Below, one piece after another: positions 43,333 through 55,600 of a stretch of 64,000 nt of DNA. This stretch comes from Garcia nutans (lineage: Eukaryota > Streptophyta > Magnoliopsida > Malpighiales > Euphorbiaceae): contig CANTUV010000002.1 in the NCBI GenBank assembly GCA_947685225.1, forward strand, positions 3,162,001 to 3,226,000, in the 5' to 3' direction. The position numbers and the translations under genes were made by a program. The notes beneath the pieces were generated by a model that did not search any database, was not told the DNA's origin, and saw only the letters and a program-made list of their open reading frames with translations. The stretch's first letter is position 1. Each line of letters opens with the position of its first letter.

Positions 43333-44387
43333 TCCCATGAGTTTCTTTTTACAATTGATTTTATGGTCCTATACTGAGAATTTGGTCGATTAAAATTAAC
43401 TAATATCTTGGATTTTGTTTTCTCAGTTCAATTTCAAAATGTGCTCTAGAGAATTGAAGTGATTTCTGTGTTTTAGGAAGAATAAGTGAAGAAATGACTT
43501 TGGTAATTTTGTGTTTGAGTTGCATATAATTTTATGTTTAAGTCATTTTTTTAATAAAATAATCAAAGGAATTTTATCTCACTTGTTACTGTATTTTACA
43601 AATAAATCTTGGTAAATGATAGAATCAATTTAGCTTTGCGATTGCTTTTTTTTTATTTATTATTATTGTTTCACATGTTTTGTATATATTTATGACTTAT
43701 GTGTTTCTTCAATTGTGTCCTTAGTTTCACTTGTGGCTAAACATTATTACATATTATTTAATCCTTATATGCTTTATTTAGATTTTTGTTATTTGCATGT
43801 TTATTTATTTTATTTTGTCATTTATTTTTTTTATCTTGTTTGATGTATTTTGTTTAAAGGGAAATTTATAAAAGGCATGTTTTCACTCTTTGTAGGTGCC
43901 TCAGTTTATTTCATTTATTTATTTTATTTGCTCATTTATTCATTTTTTGATTTTGGGCTTATAAGGGTATATTTTTGCCTAGTGTGGATACTGATTTTAT
44001 TTATGTATGGGACTTTTTATTTTTGTGATGAATGAATAATTTTGATTTATTTTAAAATATTTATAATATGGATAATATCATAATAATTTAAAAATAATAT
44101 ATTATTTAGAAATGAAAAAGAGACTAGTTCTAATGAACTGGGCATATTAGGGGGTATTGTGTCATTTTCTCCTTCCTCGTTCATACCCAACTTTCTAAAC
44201 CCAATAAGGGTTTGGAGATTTCTTAGAAATTGATTCAACCATTCCTTCTATTTTTTTTCTCGCCATATTCGGGTGGCCATTGCAATTCTCTAGGCCTAGG
44301 CTCGTGTTTCTTAAGATCCAGAGCCTAATAGTGTTGAAGTTACAAGAACTATTTCACTGAGAGCGGGGACAAAAATTTCTGCTTATA
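43333..44387 (+). repeat. Family A LTR fragment (A4), 5' truncated
   Basis: From about 43850 it is clearly similar to the LTR 3' half at 59020-59568: AAAGGCATGTTTTCACT, GGGGGTATTGTGTCATTTTC and GAGAGCGGGGACAAAAAT, ending GCTTATA before the primer site. The first 500 bp are AT-rich and only tentatively assigned. Confidence 0.7.
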
Positions 44388-44388
44388 G

Positions 44389-44406
44389 TGGCTACTCCAC
44401 TATGGA
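44389..44406 (+). other. Decayed tRNA-Arg primer-binding site of A4
   Basis: TGGCTACTCCACTATGGA, two substitutions from the 19354-19371 version. Confidence 0.7.
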
Positions 44407-45366
44407 TAAGAGAAGTTGATTCCGCTAGTCTTTATATTATTTTATTTTTTATTATTATAATATTATTCATTACATCACTTAGAAATTGCATTATGTGTAT
44501 GAGTTAGGACACCTTATGAATCCCATGTTATGTGTGTAAGTGATACCATACTTCTACTCGAGGTATAAACATTGAATACTGTATAACCACTTATAGCCTT
44601 GTACCTTTGGGTATATCCTTGCTATAGGAATCTAAGCCTTTTATCATAAAGGCTAAAGTCCATATAGTTTGCCTTGTAATTTTCCTTAGGTCTACCCTAA
44701 ATATTTGTTATTTGAATATAATTGATATATCTTGACCTATATTAAGGCCCATTTGGTTTTTTTTTTTTCCTAATATGAGGTTGTTATGATTAAAGCCCAA
44801 AATTATTTTATGGCCCAAAATTTTTTTAACCCCAAAGCCCAAATCATTTCTAGAACTTTTAAAATAGACTTAAAACATTTTTAATAGAGTGGGTGTAACA
44901 CCTCTATATCTAATATACATACGGTACATACACCCACATCTGTAATATACGTATACCGGATACAAGAGTGTCACATGCCATTTTAAACAAACCAAACCAA
45001 AATTTTAAAAACTTTACATCAAATCATCATTTCAACAATATGAGTAGACTTAAAACATTTAATCATATATTATAGAAAATAATAGATATAACATCCCTTG
45101 TTAAAATACATATGTATATATATCATCATTACTCAAAAGTTTATCCAAAATATTTGTTTAATAAGCAGCGGAATATACATATGTTTACATCAAAATCAAC
45201 AAGTACAAAAATATGAAATTTATACATGCTGGCAGTTTGTCTCTGATCTTGATGTCCACTAACAACTCTGAACTCAAAGTGTCAAGCCTAGACTCGACTA
45301 GGTCTAGATGAGCTCTCAGGCACAACCGGATCTACCCTGTCACCTGCGCGATGAACCACAATCACG

Positions 45367-45383
45367 CTAAGCAAAAAGCTTAG
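45367..45383 (-). other. Hairpin in the diverged solo LTR
   Basis: CTAAGC-AAAAA-GCTTAG. The inner pair of the 7629-7645 stem is lost but six pairs are intact. The neighbouring GCGCGAT hairpin survives only partly (GCGCGAT ... ATCACGC). Confidence 0.65.
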
Positions 45384-46379
45384 TGGTACAAACTTTGATT
45401 CAATATAGATCAATGCGATACTAATGCACAATACATATGAATATATCAACTCATTACATTATATCTCAACATATTAATCATTTGCATCACATTTCATAAT
45501 TCACATTAAAGCAAAGACAAACATGGGCCCAAAAAGGATCTAATATGCTATTCAAAGTTCAGAGTTACTGCTTTGGTCCATATTGACACCTTGTGTCTAG
45601 CCCCGTAGGCAATATATATATCCATAGATAATCCAACTAGATCTGAACTTACGACCTGGTCTTTTCACTCAGTCTAGCTTCAAGGATTTGTTTTTCAGGT
45701 TTACGACCCGGTCTTTTCACCCCAAAAATATCACATTTATCAGCTAGGCCCGGCTTATGACCCCTTCTTTTCACTTGCCCAGCAATTCATAGGCATGCTG
45801 CCAAACCCAGAACTCTAAAAATTGAATAACATACTAGGCACACAATTTATTCATTTATCTCATTATCAAATACTTTCATAATTCCATTCTCATTTTCTCA
45901 TGATCAAACTAGGCACATTGCCTTATTATATCATCATTTTCTCACCTTTCTTATTCTTCTCTTTTGTATCAATATCAATTTGTTACATTATGATTTCACA
46001 TATCTTATCACATTATTCCACATTTCTTTTCATTTACAACATATTGCTCAATTGCTTTGATACATCATCATAATTCACATTATGCATATTATAACATATA
46101 ACTTATTCATTAACAATATATCAAGTAACTTAACACATTTTCCAACCAAATGTGTTAAGTTCCAATGTCGTGTAAATGTATGCAATCATTCAAAGCTTGG
46201 ACTTACCTCTAAAAGCAACAACACCACTCTATCAATCTCCTCTTCTAAGATATCCCTCAAACCTTGGCTTGGGTAACTCAATTCTCCTCAAAACCTAATC
46301 CAAAGGTGATTATACATATCACTTAGTAATACACATAAGAAAATAAGGAAGAGAACTATCTAGGGAAAACTCTACACTT

Positions 46380-46615
46380 GACACGCTCAACAACACGGGT
46401 GTGTCCCTGACCATGCCCTAAACCCTCAACACAGAAGCTTTGACATGCTTAGTGACATAGATGTGTCACTACACGTGTCAATTATCCTCCAACATAGTAG
46501 ATATGACATGCTCAGTGACATGGGCGTGTCACTAGACGTGTCAATCTACCCAGAAAATAGAACCAACGACATGCCCAAAGACATGGCTGTGTTAATGGGC
46601 ATGTCAGGCCGAAAC
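46380..46615 (-). promoter_or_regulatory. GACATGCCC/GGGCATGTC-type dyad cluster in diverged solo LTR
   Basis: Half sites such as GACACG, GTGACATGGGCGTGTCAC and GACATGCCC...GGGCATGTC recur about every 55-60 bp. The word differs from other family D LTRs, but the dyad layout and place in the LTR are the same. Confidence 0.65.
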
Positions 46616-48124
46616 CCTAAAATTGACACAAAAATGCCACAACCAACAATCATCTTTCTTTTACCTTTTTCCATTCAAAACAAACTTAACCCAAAACTAT
46701 CAACATACCATATAATACTTGCATAAACATCAAAACAACTCAATTACAAGAATCAAAACACAATCACAACCAAATTTCACAACTCAAAGTCACAACACCC
46801 ACAACTCTTGTCTCTTCACCAAACTTAAACCTTTTCTCTTCAATCCAACCCCAAAAATCAAAGTTAACAAAAAAAACAACCTCAAACATACCAAAATCAA
46901 CCATGAATACATCCACAACAACCATTCACCAAACTCACAAACACAAACTCAAAAGAAAACAAAGAAATAAGTTGGAAACTTACCAAAAGTGAAGAAAATC
47001 CTTAGAACTCCAACTTGATCACTTGAAACCCTTCAAATTCTTAATTTAGGAAGCAACAAAATCTCTTTTCCTTTGGTTGATAATGGTGGCCAGCCAAAGA
47101 AGAAAGAAGAAGAAGATGTAAAGTCAAACCTCACTCTTCTCTTTTAACTAAACACCTTTTCCCAAATCACTCTCCACCAAGTATTATATTAATTTAATAA
47201 TAAACCCGCTTATGTCATCTTCCACTATCTTTAATTAAATCTATTTAAATAAATAAAATATCCTTAGACCATATTAAGACATAGACTTGTACATAATGTA
47301 TATATCTTCATATACATAACATATACACATCTTCCTATCATCTTTTCACTTAATTAAATATATACTTAAAATCATCTAATTCAATTTCAATAATTAATAT
47401 TTCCAAAAAAATTTAGGGTATCATTTGGGATATTACAGTGGGTCAAAAATCATTTTCTACCTTATTGCCCAAGCATGAATTCCAAGATTAATTTTTGAAA
47501 TAAACTTTTTATAATGGGCTTTGAAATATTTTTAAAGATGAGCTCAAAACCATTTTTAACCTTATGGTCCAAAATTTTTAAAAGACAAGAACCGAGCCCA
47601 AAATCATTTTTCCATGAAGCTTTCATTGGACTTTGAAATTAAACATTTCTATAATGGTTCAAAATTTTTGAAATGGGCTAGTAATTAATTAGGTTAACTT
47701 GAAATACTAAAATCAATTATGGGCCTAATATGTACCAAGACTTGTTAGTTGTGGGCCTAATATGTGCCAAAACTTGTTAGTTGTGGGCCTTATTTGTGGC
47801 ATGGACTATTAGTTACTTTTCCAAGTGATAAGAATCAATTTATAACAAGCCCATCAATTACTTTTAATCCAACATGCAACTCAAATGTTGTTAAACTTTT
47901 AGTGGATTTAAAGGATTAATTCTTAGTTAATGGAATTTATCATAGACCGATTTCAGTGTTTGGAAAAGCAATTAGTTGCTAATTTGACCAAGTGCATTTC
48001 AAAAATAAAATACCCCTGTTTGTATTTTTGTTGGCCATAATACCTAGGAAAGAGACTCACCACTCGTGTGTGGGAGAGATAAGGTTGGAAAGGAATATTC
48101 GAACTCTATATATTCTATGATGTT

Positions 48125-49455
48125 TTGTACATGCACACATGCATTGCATTGGATATCATTGACTCTTTTTGGCTCATAGACCTAGAGTACAGTAGTTTGA
48201 GGATATATGACAATCTGACTTACGCCAATGATTCAAAATTCAGTGAAGAGTCAATAAGTTTTGAACCAAAGCCAATGGATCCTGATAAAATCATGAACCT
48301 CAAGAATGAAGCATTGAAGGCTACAATGGAAGATCTGAAGGAGGTCTTGGCTGAGATAGTGAGGACTTAACTAGCTACATTTGCTAGGAAATAATGATAT
48401 TGAGGTTTGTGCAAGCTTCATGAAGCCGAAAGATAAGGGGAAGGAAAAAATGATTGAAGTTCTCTTTGATGAAAAGAGGATATTCATTGATGACTATTAC
48501 TAGACCCTCACTTCCACAAATAGTAAACTAAGGAGGAAGGAAAGAAGGTAGAGGTAAAGATAGAGCCGATTGATTTAAGAAGCTTATTTTTGAGCTAGAG
48601 AAGAAGTTTGAAAAAAGGCTGAAAGTTAAAGAGGTCTCAAAAGTAGAAAAGCCATTTGAGAAGGATGATAATCTCCCACACAAGTTTAAAATGCATGTGT
48701 TTTCTAAATTTAATGGTATGGGAAATCTTCACTTGTATGTTAGAAGTACATTACTATTATGCAGTATGCTAGAGATACTAAGATTCAAATATTAAGGCAC
48801 TTTATGCTCTCTTTGGATCCTGTGGTACAGAACTGATATAACACCTTAGAGGAGAGCACTCAAAAAGATTGAAATTTTTTATATAAAGCTTTCATGCAAC
48901 AGTACAGGTACAATATTGATCTAGAGGTAACCTTAATGGAGGTGGAGTCTGTTAGATAGAGACTGGATGAGGGGTTTGTTAACTATATAAGGAGATGGAG
49001 AAATAACATGACTCTTCTATAGAAAAGACTAGATGATTCTGACTAGATAGGGATGATAATCTAGGGCATTTTACCCCACCTCCAAGAAAGAATGGCTTAG
49101 ACCACTATAAGAGATTTCAAAGATCTTGTACAAACAGTTCTTTAATTAGAAGAATGGGAAAGAGAAAAGAATACATATTCTTTGTCAATCTGGTGCACAA
49201 AGTTAAGGAGGTTAAAAAGATGATGAGGTAAATACAGTAACTAGGCTAGCAAAGAAGCATCAATTCTCAAAACTAGGAAAGCCACGGTCTTATATCTTTA
49301 ACATATTACAAAAGAAGGGGTTACTATAACCTTTATCCCCTCGACCTTTGATGGATCCTCTGTCTTCCAATCTTGATATAGATATTTTCTGTCAATTCCA
49401 TCAGCTGCTTGATCACAAAATAGACCGATGTACATGTAAGGTGATCAAAGCCTTT
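48125..49455 (+). pseudogene. gag: Decayed gag of unit A4
   Basis: A short frame 48125-48370 (MYMHTCIALDIIDSFWLIDLEY) ends at a TAA where A5 reads CAA. Beyond it, frames are broken by many stops, but LSLDP-like, QQYRYN-like and FCQFHQLLDHKIDRC segments are recognisable in order (about 48800, 48900 and 49390-49435). These match the A5 capsid piece and the A1-A3 C-terminal pieces, so A4 spans both halves of gag that other units keep separately. Confidence 0.78.
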
Positions 49456-50281
49456 ATTAAGATATGCAACAATTTTTGTGATCATCCCCCCTGATGACAA
49501 TCTTACCACTCTACCTAACCACTTCCTCACATCATTTAGCAAACCAGTAACTAATATTAAAGACTTTTTCTTCCATGGCATAATAAAAGAAATATAATTT
49601 TTTAGAATTAATTGTGCATTGGCTCTCACCTCTCCCAAATATTGTGTTCGCTAAAACAACATAGATGTACCGGTAGAACAAGTTTGTACAATTGGAGGGT
49701 TTTGAAATCTTACTATTAAACCATCTTATTCCCCCTAATCTAGTCCATGTTTCATTTTCATCAAAACCCTTAGTTCTCCCATGAGTTCCTTGTAGTTATA
49801 CTAATCCAAGAGCATGCCCAAATTCAACAATGAACCAATTATAATTTTGATTGGCTAATCTAAGTTCTACTTGTCCATTATGGGTAGCATTGTTATCTAG
49901 TCGGATGATCTGAAAACTACTTAGAAATTCAAGGGTCAATTCGGCATAAGTAGGGTAAAACATACTAGAAAACATAATCCAATGCATATTAGAAAATATT
50001 TTAAGCAATAAATCATTCTATCTCAATTTTCTAATAACATTTCCATCAATGAATCGAGAAGAAATAATTTTTTGGGAACTCAAATCATGGCACCTTTTTT
50101 GTTGCTCATCATCACAGAAATGAATTTTCGGATACATATGTGGTCTTTGAGGTTGTAGAGATGAAGGTGGAGAAGGTGTTAATGAAGATGATGATGATCC
50201 TTCTAGTCACCTCCTTTTGGATCCACCTCCTTTTGGTCTATCTCCCATTGATTTCTTGACAAGGGTTTTACTTCTAACCAT
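49456..50281 (-). pseudogene. Second ORF of element C, degenerate
   Basis: ATG at 50279-50281 (MVRSKTLVKKSMGDRPKGGG), a TGA soon after, then a serine-rich run and a region with ELTLEFLSSF that parallels ELTLEFLTSL in the B second ORF. Later GGMITKIVAYL near 49465-49500. At least two stops and frame changes. Function unknown; no membrane segment seen. Confidence 0.75.
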
Positions 50282-50432
50282 TTTGATGTCTAATTTGATG
50301 AAAATGAAGAAGATTTAAAGAAAATTGGGTGAAAATGGAGTTTAGGTCGTGGGTTGAGAGATTTTGGGAGTGGATTTAAAATATAGGTGGCCATGGTTTG
50401 TAAAAAGTGAAGTGAGAGATAAAATGAGATGA

Positions 50433-50439
50433 GTTTATA
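50433..50439 (-). promoter_or_regulatory. TATA-like box between palindromes and second ORF of C
   Basis: TATAAAC on the minus strand, just downstream of the palindrome cluster and about 150 bp before the ATG at 50281. A candidate internal promoter; weak evidence alone. Confidence 0.3.
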
Positions 50440-50449
50440 GGTCTGGAGT

Positions 50450-50845
50450 ACCACAGTCGTGGGGAGTATTTTGACTAGTCAAAGGTAGTTTTGCACGGAT
50501 TACCATGGTCGTGGCCCTTGGAATGCCACGGTCATGGGTTTCAGTTTTCTTCTGCCACCCTGTTGTTCCTTGTGCTCCCATTTGGCATATCCATCTTCAA
50601 TCCCACGACTGTGGCCCTTGGGCTGCCATAGTTGTGGGTTTCATTTTGCTTCTGCCTCTTTATTTTTCTTTGGATTTTCAAATTGGCAATCTCAACATCA
50701 AACCCATGGCCATGGGCTATGGAAAGCCACAGTAGTGGGATAGGTTTCTTTGCTGGAACTTCAAAAATTTTCCCCCGTTTCCACTTTTATAGCATCAATT
50801 TGATTCGCATTACCATGGGGATGATTCACTATGGTCGTGGCATCT
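50450..50845 (-). promoter_or_regulatory. CCACGGTCGTGG palindrome cluster in element C
   Basis: At least eight related dyads: CCATGGTCGTGG (50503-50514), CCACGGTCATGG (50526-50537), CCCACGACTGTGG (near 50602), CCCATGGCCATGGG (perfect 14-bp palindrome, 50703-50716), CCACAGTAGTGG and CTATGGTCGTGG. Same place as the B cluster at 38582-38829 but with a different word. Confidence 0.78.
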
Positions 50846-50964
50846 GTGTACCTTAATTTTCTTGTGGTTTGAGGCTTTCAAATTACCTACACAAATAAAA
50901 TTTACACAACATCAATCAAATAATTGAAAAAGAAAATCAATTAAAAAAACAAAATAAAAAGAAA

Positions 50965-50980
50965 TTGGGTTGCCTCCCAA
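50965..50980 (-). other. Conserved hairpin after pol in element C
   Basis: TTGGG-AGGCAA-CCCAA on the minus strand, about 50 bp beyond the pol frame end. Counterpart of 38369-38384. Confidence 0.7.
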
Positions 50981-51028
50981 CAATGTGCTATGTTTATAGT
51001 CGATAGCTTGACATTCTCGGTTGAACAC

Positions 51029-53480
51029 TCATATGCTGAAGTGATAGTCGCTCTCGACATCTATTGGATCACCAATGAAATAAGGTTTTAATTGTTGCCC
51101 TTTTACTTTGAAGATTTCCTTTCTTTGATTTTGTATATCTATTGTACCATAAGGATAAACCTTCACAACCTTAAAAGGACTTGACCAACGAGACTTAAGC
51201 TTCCCAGGAAAGAGTTTTAATCTCGAATTATATAACAAAACTTATTATCCTTCATGGAATTACTTAATTTTGATAAATTGATCATGCCATATCTTCGCTC
51301 TTTCTTTATAAATTTTGGCTTTTTCATAAGCTTGAAACCTAATTTCATCTAATTCACTCAATTGCAAAAGATGTTTTTGTCTGGCCTTATTCAAATCCAT
51401 GCTTAGTTGTTTAGTAGCCCAATATACTTTATGTTCTAGCTCAACTTGTAAATGACATACTTTTCCAAAGATAAGTCTATATGATAACATACCAATCGGA
51501 GTCTTATATGATATTCTATAAGCCCAAAGAGCACCATCCAACTTAATTGACTAATCTTTCCTCGAATTACATACCGTTTTCTCTAAAATCCATTTATGTT
51601 CCCTATTAGAAATTTTCACTTGTCCACTAGTTTGAGGGTGATAAGGTGTTTCCACCTTATGGTGTACTCCATATTTCCTAGGAATAACATCAAAACTCTT
51701 ATTACAAAAATGAGTACCCCCATTACTAATTATAGCACTAGAAACTCCAAATCTAGTGAAAATATTCTTTTTAACAAACTTAGTTACAACCTTGGAATCA
51801 TTTGTTGGACTTGCTAATGCTTCCACCCATTTTGAAACATAATTTACAACCACTAAAATGTATTGATTATTAAATGATGGTGGAAATGGTCCCATAAAAT
51901 CAATTCCCCAAACATCAAACAATTCAACTTCACGAATTATGTTGAGTGGCATTTCTTGTCTTTTTGAAATATAGGCTACCCGTTGACATTTATCACAAGA
52001 CTGAACAAAAATTTTGGCATCCGTATACATAGTTGGCTAGAAAAATCCAGATTGCCAAATTTTAGCAATTGTCTTAGATGTGCTAGAATGACCTTTGCAT
52101 TCTTTCGAATGAGAGAATTCTAGAATACTTTTCATCTCTTATTCTGGGACACATCCATGAATCATTCCATCTCTATAATGTTTAAACAATAAAGGTTCCT
52201 CCTACATGTCATGTTTAACATCATCAAGAAATTTCTTTTGTTGAGCATATGTCATTTCTGATGGAAGAACACCACCTGCCAAATAATTCATAAAATCAGC
52301 ATACCAGGGGATATAATTTTTAACAGAGGAAAGTGATTCATTAAGGAATGATTCATTAGTAGGCATAATATCCTTATCCACGTGTTTCTCTAATATTAAA
52401 AGGTGATCTGCTACTAATTTTTTTGCTCCCTTTTTATCTTTGATTTCAAGATCAAATTCTTGAAAAAACAAAATCCACCTAATCAACATTGGTTTTGCTT
52501 CCTTCTTGCTCATAAGATATTTAATTGTTGCATGGTCAGTATAAATAATAACTTTATATTCTAAAAGATAAGATCTAAATTTGTTAAGAGCAAAAATTAT
52601 AGTAAGCATTTCTTTTTCTGTTGTAGCATAATTAACTTGAGTATCATCAAGGGTTCAACTTGCATAATAAATGACATGACTCCTCTTATCTTTCTTTCGA
52701 CTCAATACAACTCTAATGGCATAATCACTAGAATTACACATGAGCTCAAATGGTAAAGACCAATCCGATGGTGAAATAATAGGAGTTGTCGTAAGTGCTA
52801 CTTTCAACCTATTAAAGACAATTAAACAGTCATTAAAAAAAATTAAAAACAACATCCTTATTTAGTAATTCACATAAGGGTTTAGCAATTTTTGAAAAAA
52901 TCTTTTATAAAATGTCATTCAATAACTTGACATTAAACTATTAACTCCCTTGACATTGGTTGGTGGTGGTAGCCATTCAATAACTTCAATCTTTGCTCTA
53001 TCCACTTCAATTCCTCTTTTAGAAACTTTGTGTCCAAGAATAATGCTTTCTTCTACCATGAAATGGCATTTCTCCCAGTTAAGAACAATATTCATTTCTT
53101 CACATCGTTTAAATACATGTTCCAAATGTTATAAACAAGTATCAAAAGTGGTATGATAAACAGTAAAATCATCCATGAATATTTCAACAATTAATTCTAC
53201 AATATCTAAAAATATAGTCATCATGCATCTTTGAAAGGTTGTGGGCGTATTGCATAGTCCAAAAGGAATTATGTGATAACTAAAAGTGCCATATGGACAT
53301 GTGAGTTGTCTTCTCTTGATCTTTCGGTGCTATAGAAATTTGAAAATAACCTGAATATCCATCTAGTAAGCAAAAATAAGCATTACCTGTAAATCTCTCA
53401 AGCATTTGATCAATGAATGGTAAGAGAAAATGATCCTTGTTTAGTTTTCTATAGTCTATGCAAACACGCTATCTAGTGAC
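51029..53480 (-). pseudogene. pol: Athila-like pol of element C (RT, RNase H, integrase), multiply broken
   Basis: Read from high to low coordinates: reverse transcriptase with RVCIDYRKLN (near 53450), LLDGYSGY, GLCNTP and the active site FMDDF (near 53170); RNase H with a decayed first block (52655-52855) and YTDHATIKYL plus ADHL (52202-52609); integrase with the C-X2-C zinc pair CDKC, WGIDFMGPFP and HPQTSGQV (51551-52030), then LWAYRISYKTPIGM (51260-51541) and GKLKSRWSSPFKV (51029-51238). Blocks are separated by stops and frame changes. Inactive. The protease and everything upstream are missing. Confidence 0.88.
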
Positions 53481-53482
53481 TA

Positions 53483-53684
53483 TGTAGACCTTTAATTTTG
53501 GCCCTGAATGAGCTTAGTTCTAATTAAGAGGACCAAATTAAGTGTAATCCAATTTTACAAAGCTTAAACCTAATTAGATCTAATTTTAAAAGCCCAAATT
53601 AACTCTGGTCCGATTGAGGGAGGCACTATGCTAAACACATGAGCCAGGCACTATGCTAAATAGATATGAGCCAGGAACTATGCC
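53483..53684 (+). repeat. A5 5' LTR, first part
   Basis: 202 bp of U3 from TGTAGACC to the chromovirus insertion, ending in repeats of GCACTATGCTAAA and ATGAGCCAGG. Confidence 0.85.
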
Positions 53685-54061
53685 TGTAACACCCCGATAC
53701 TCCATATAAGTACTATGCATACACTCGGTATACATACAGTAAGTATATAAAGTATAAGGATGTCACTTTTTGTTACATTTTTAAAACCTTTAACAGAGTT
53801 CAAACCACAATACATAAATTTAAAGAACATTTACGAAATCATTATACTTTTAATGATCTTACATATATATATCATAATCTTATCTTTATCAAAACTTCAT
53901 TGATACATATAAATATACTTTTGTCAGAAATACATCATAATTAAAAATTATACATGTATGCATCACCCTCTAGTTGGTCTCGACAAACTCTTATTCGTCT
54001 CGTGGCATAATGAAAGACTTCATATCTTCCACCTAGTTACCTACGCGATTACACATCCGCG

Positions 54062-54079
54062 CTAAGCCCGAGAGCTTAG
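54062..54079 (-). other. Hairpin in deleted chromovirus LTR
   Basis: CTAAGC-CCGAGA-GCTTAG. Loop sequence differs from all other copies, stem kept. The neighbouring GCGAT/ATCCGC hairpin is weakened. Confidence 0.65.
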
Positions 54080-55429
54080 TAGTACAAATATAACATATAA
54101 ACATACATTATAGAAATTCTAACATATAATGAAATATCACTTCCATGTATCATTAGTATCTTATCATGTTTTTCCTTTTGAATTGCACCTTTCATATATC
54201 TCGACTAATTTCATATATTATATTCATATCATTATCACCAACCGCAATCCATCATTAATACTCACAACTAATATATCAATACACATATTACACAACATAC
54301 TTCATAACATTATCTTATTCACAATTCACCAATCATGAATCACATTTCCAACAAAGCCACCATAGATCTCACTACTCATTTATTTCAACATTTGTATATC
54401 ATATTGACAACAAAGACAGACTCGGGCCCAAAAGACACTAATATGCCATTCGACTTTCAGAGTTAATGCTTTGGTTTTATTATCACATTATCATTATCTT
54501 CATCCCAACTAGGCTTCAAGGATTTAGGTTCAACCAAGCTTCAAGGGGAACAAAGCATGCTAAGTCTCAACCCAACTTGGCTTCAAGAACCAACCCAACC
54601 TAGCTTTAAGGGTTGTAACATCTCAATTAGGCTTCAAGGACTAGACCCAACCAAGCTTCAAGGGGAGTAAAACATGTTAAACTTCTACCCAACTTGGCTT
54701 CAAGGATCAAGCCCAACCTAACTTCAAGAGATTGTTACTATCATTAGTTATGCCACCAACAACAAACTCTGAAAATGGAATAACACATTAGCCACACAAT
54801 TCATTTATTATTTCATTATCATTTCCATTCTCAATTGAATCATCATAGCCAATCACAATGGCTTCACATCACATTATATCTCAGAACATTAGTTCCACAT
54901 CTCTTGATGTCTTAATTCACATTACACACTTCATCATTCAAGCATACATAATCAATTTCATTGCACATGAATCTCAAATTCATCATCATATAAACAACAT
55001 ATCCATTTATTTCATTTCAATCATTATTAAAACATTTATCATAACAAATTGCATTACACATACCTTTTTGGATGATCCTTATAGCTTTCACACTATACAA
55101 ATAACAACATTAGTCACATTGTATTAACAATTTAGTAATTTACTTAACATTGTTTTAAGTTTCAAAATCATATAAAAGAATGCATCTAGGTAAGTTTTCC
55201 CTTACCTCAAGAACTACTCCCATCAAGCTATACATAATCAATTACCTCATCATATCCTTCATATTTTACATATAGCATCATTGATTTAACATTACAAAGT
55301 ACATTATTCATACAACACATTACCATTCACAAGATTCACAATGCATAACACATAACATTGTTCATATAGTGTCATATGCATCATCATATGTATGTTCAAT
55401 CTCAACAAAGCAAGAAGAGCAAAGGACAC

Positions 55430-55600
55430 TCACAGTAGCCAACACACTCAAGGGACATGGCCAAGCTTGTGGCCATGTCTCTCAACACAAATTGGCAGTG
55501 GCAGACATGGGCAAGGGACACGGCCGTGTCTCTCCAAAAATCATCCAACACGGCCATATTTTCATTAGACTTGGCCGTGTCTCTCATGATTAAAAACCCT
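55430..55600 (-). promoter_or_regulatory. GACACGGCC dyad cluster in deleted chromovirus LTR
   Basis: GGGACATGGCC...GGCCATGTC (about 55455-55480), the perfect palindrome GACACGGCCGTGTC (55517-55530) and ACACGGCC...GGCCGTGT (about 55548-55581). Confidence 0.72.

Larger units (their letters stand above)
44894..47437 (-). mobile_element. Solo LTR of a diverged family D chromovirus
   Basis: 2544 bp from TGTAACACCTC to GGGATATTACA, flanked by GTGGG duplications (44889-44893 and 47438-47442). Same orientation as the intact chromovirus but strongly diverged, though its hairpin (45367-45383) and palindrome cluster (about 46380-46615) remain. It splits the A4 leader. Confidence 0.92.
43333..49455 (+). 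mobile_element. Unit A4: old, degenerate Tat/Ogre-like element
   Basis: A 5'-truncated LTR (43333-44387), a mutated tRNA-Arg primer site (44389-44406), a leader split by a chromovirus solo LTR (44894-47437), and a decayed gag (about 48125-49455), after which sequence switches to element C on the other strand. Both ends are truncated, so no duplication is available. Confidence 0.75.
49456..53482 (-). mobile_element. Element C: decayed Athila-like pol and second ORF, no LTRs
   Basis: Minus strand: reverse transcriptase, RNase H, integrase, the post-pol GGGAGGCAACCC hairpin, a palindrome cluster and the second ORF, collinear with a standard Athila layout. Its 5' side is cut by the LTR of A5 at 53483 and its 3' side meets A4 gag near 49455. 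Different from B: pol is retained, gag is missing. Confidence 0.85.
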
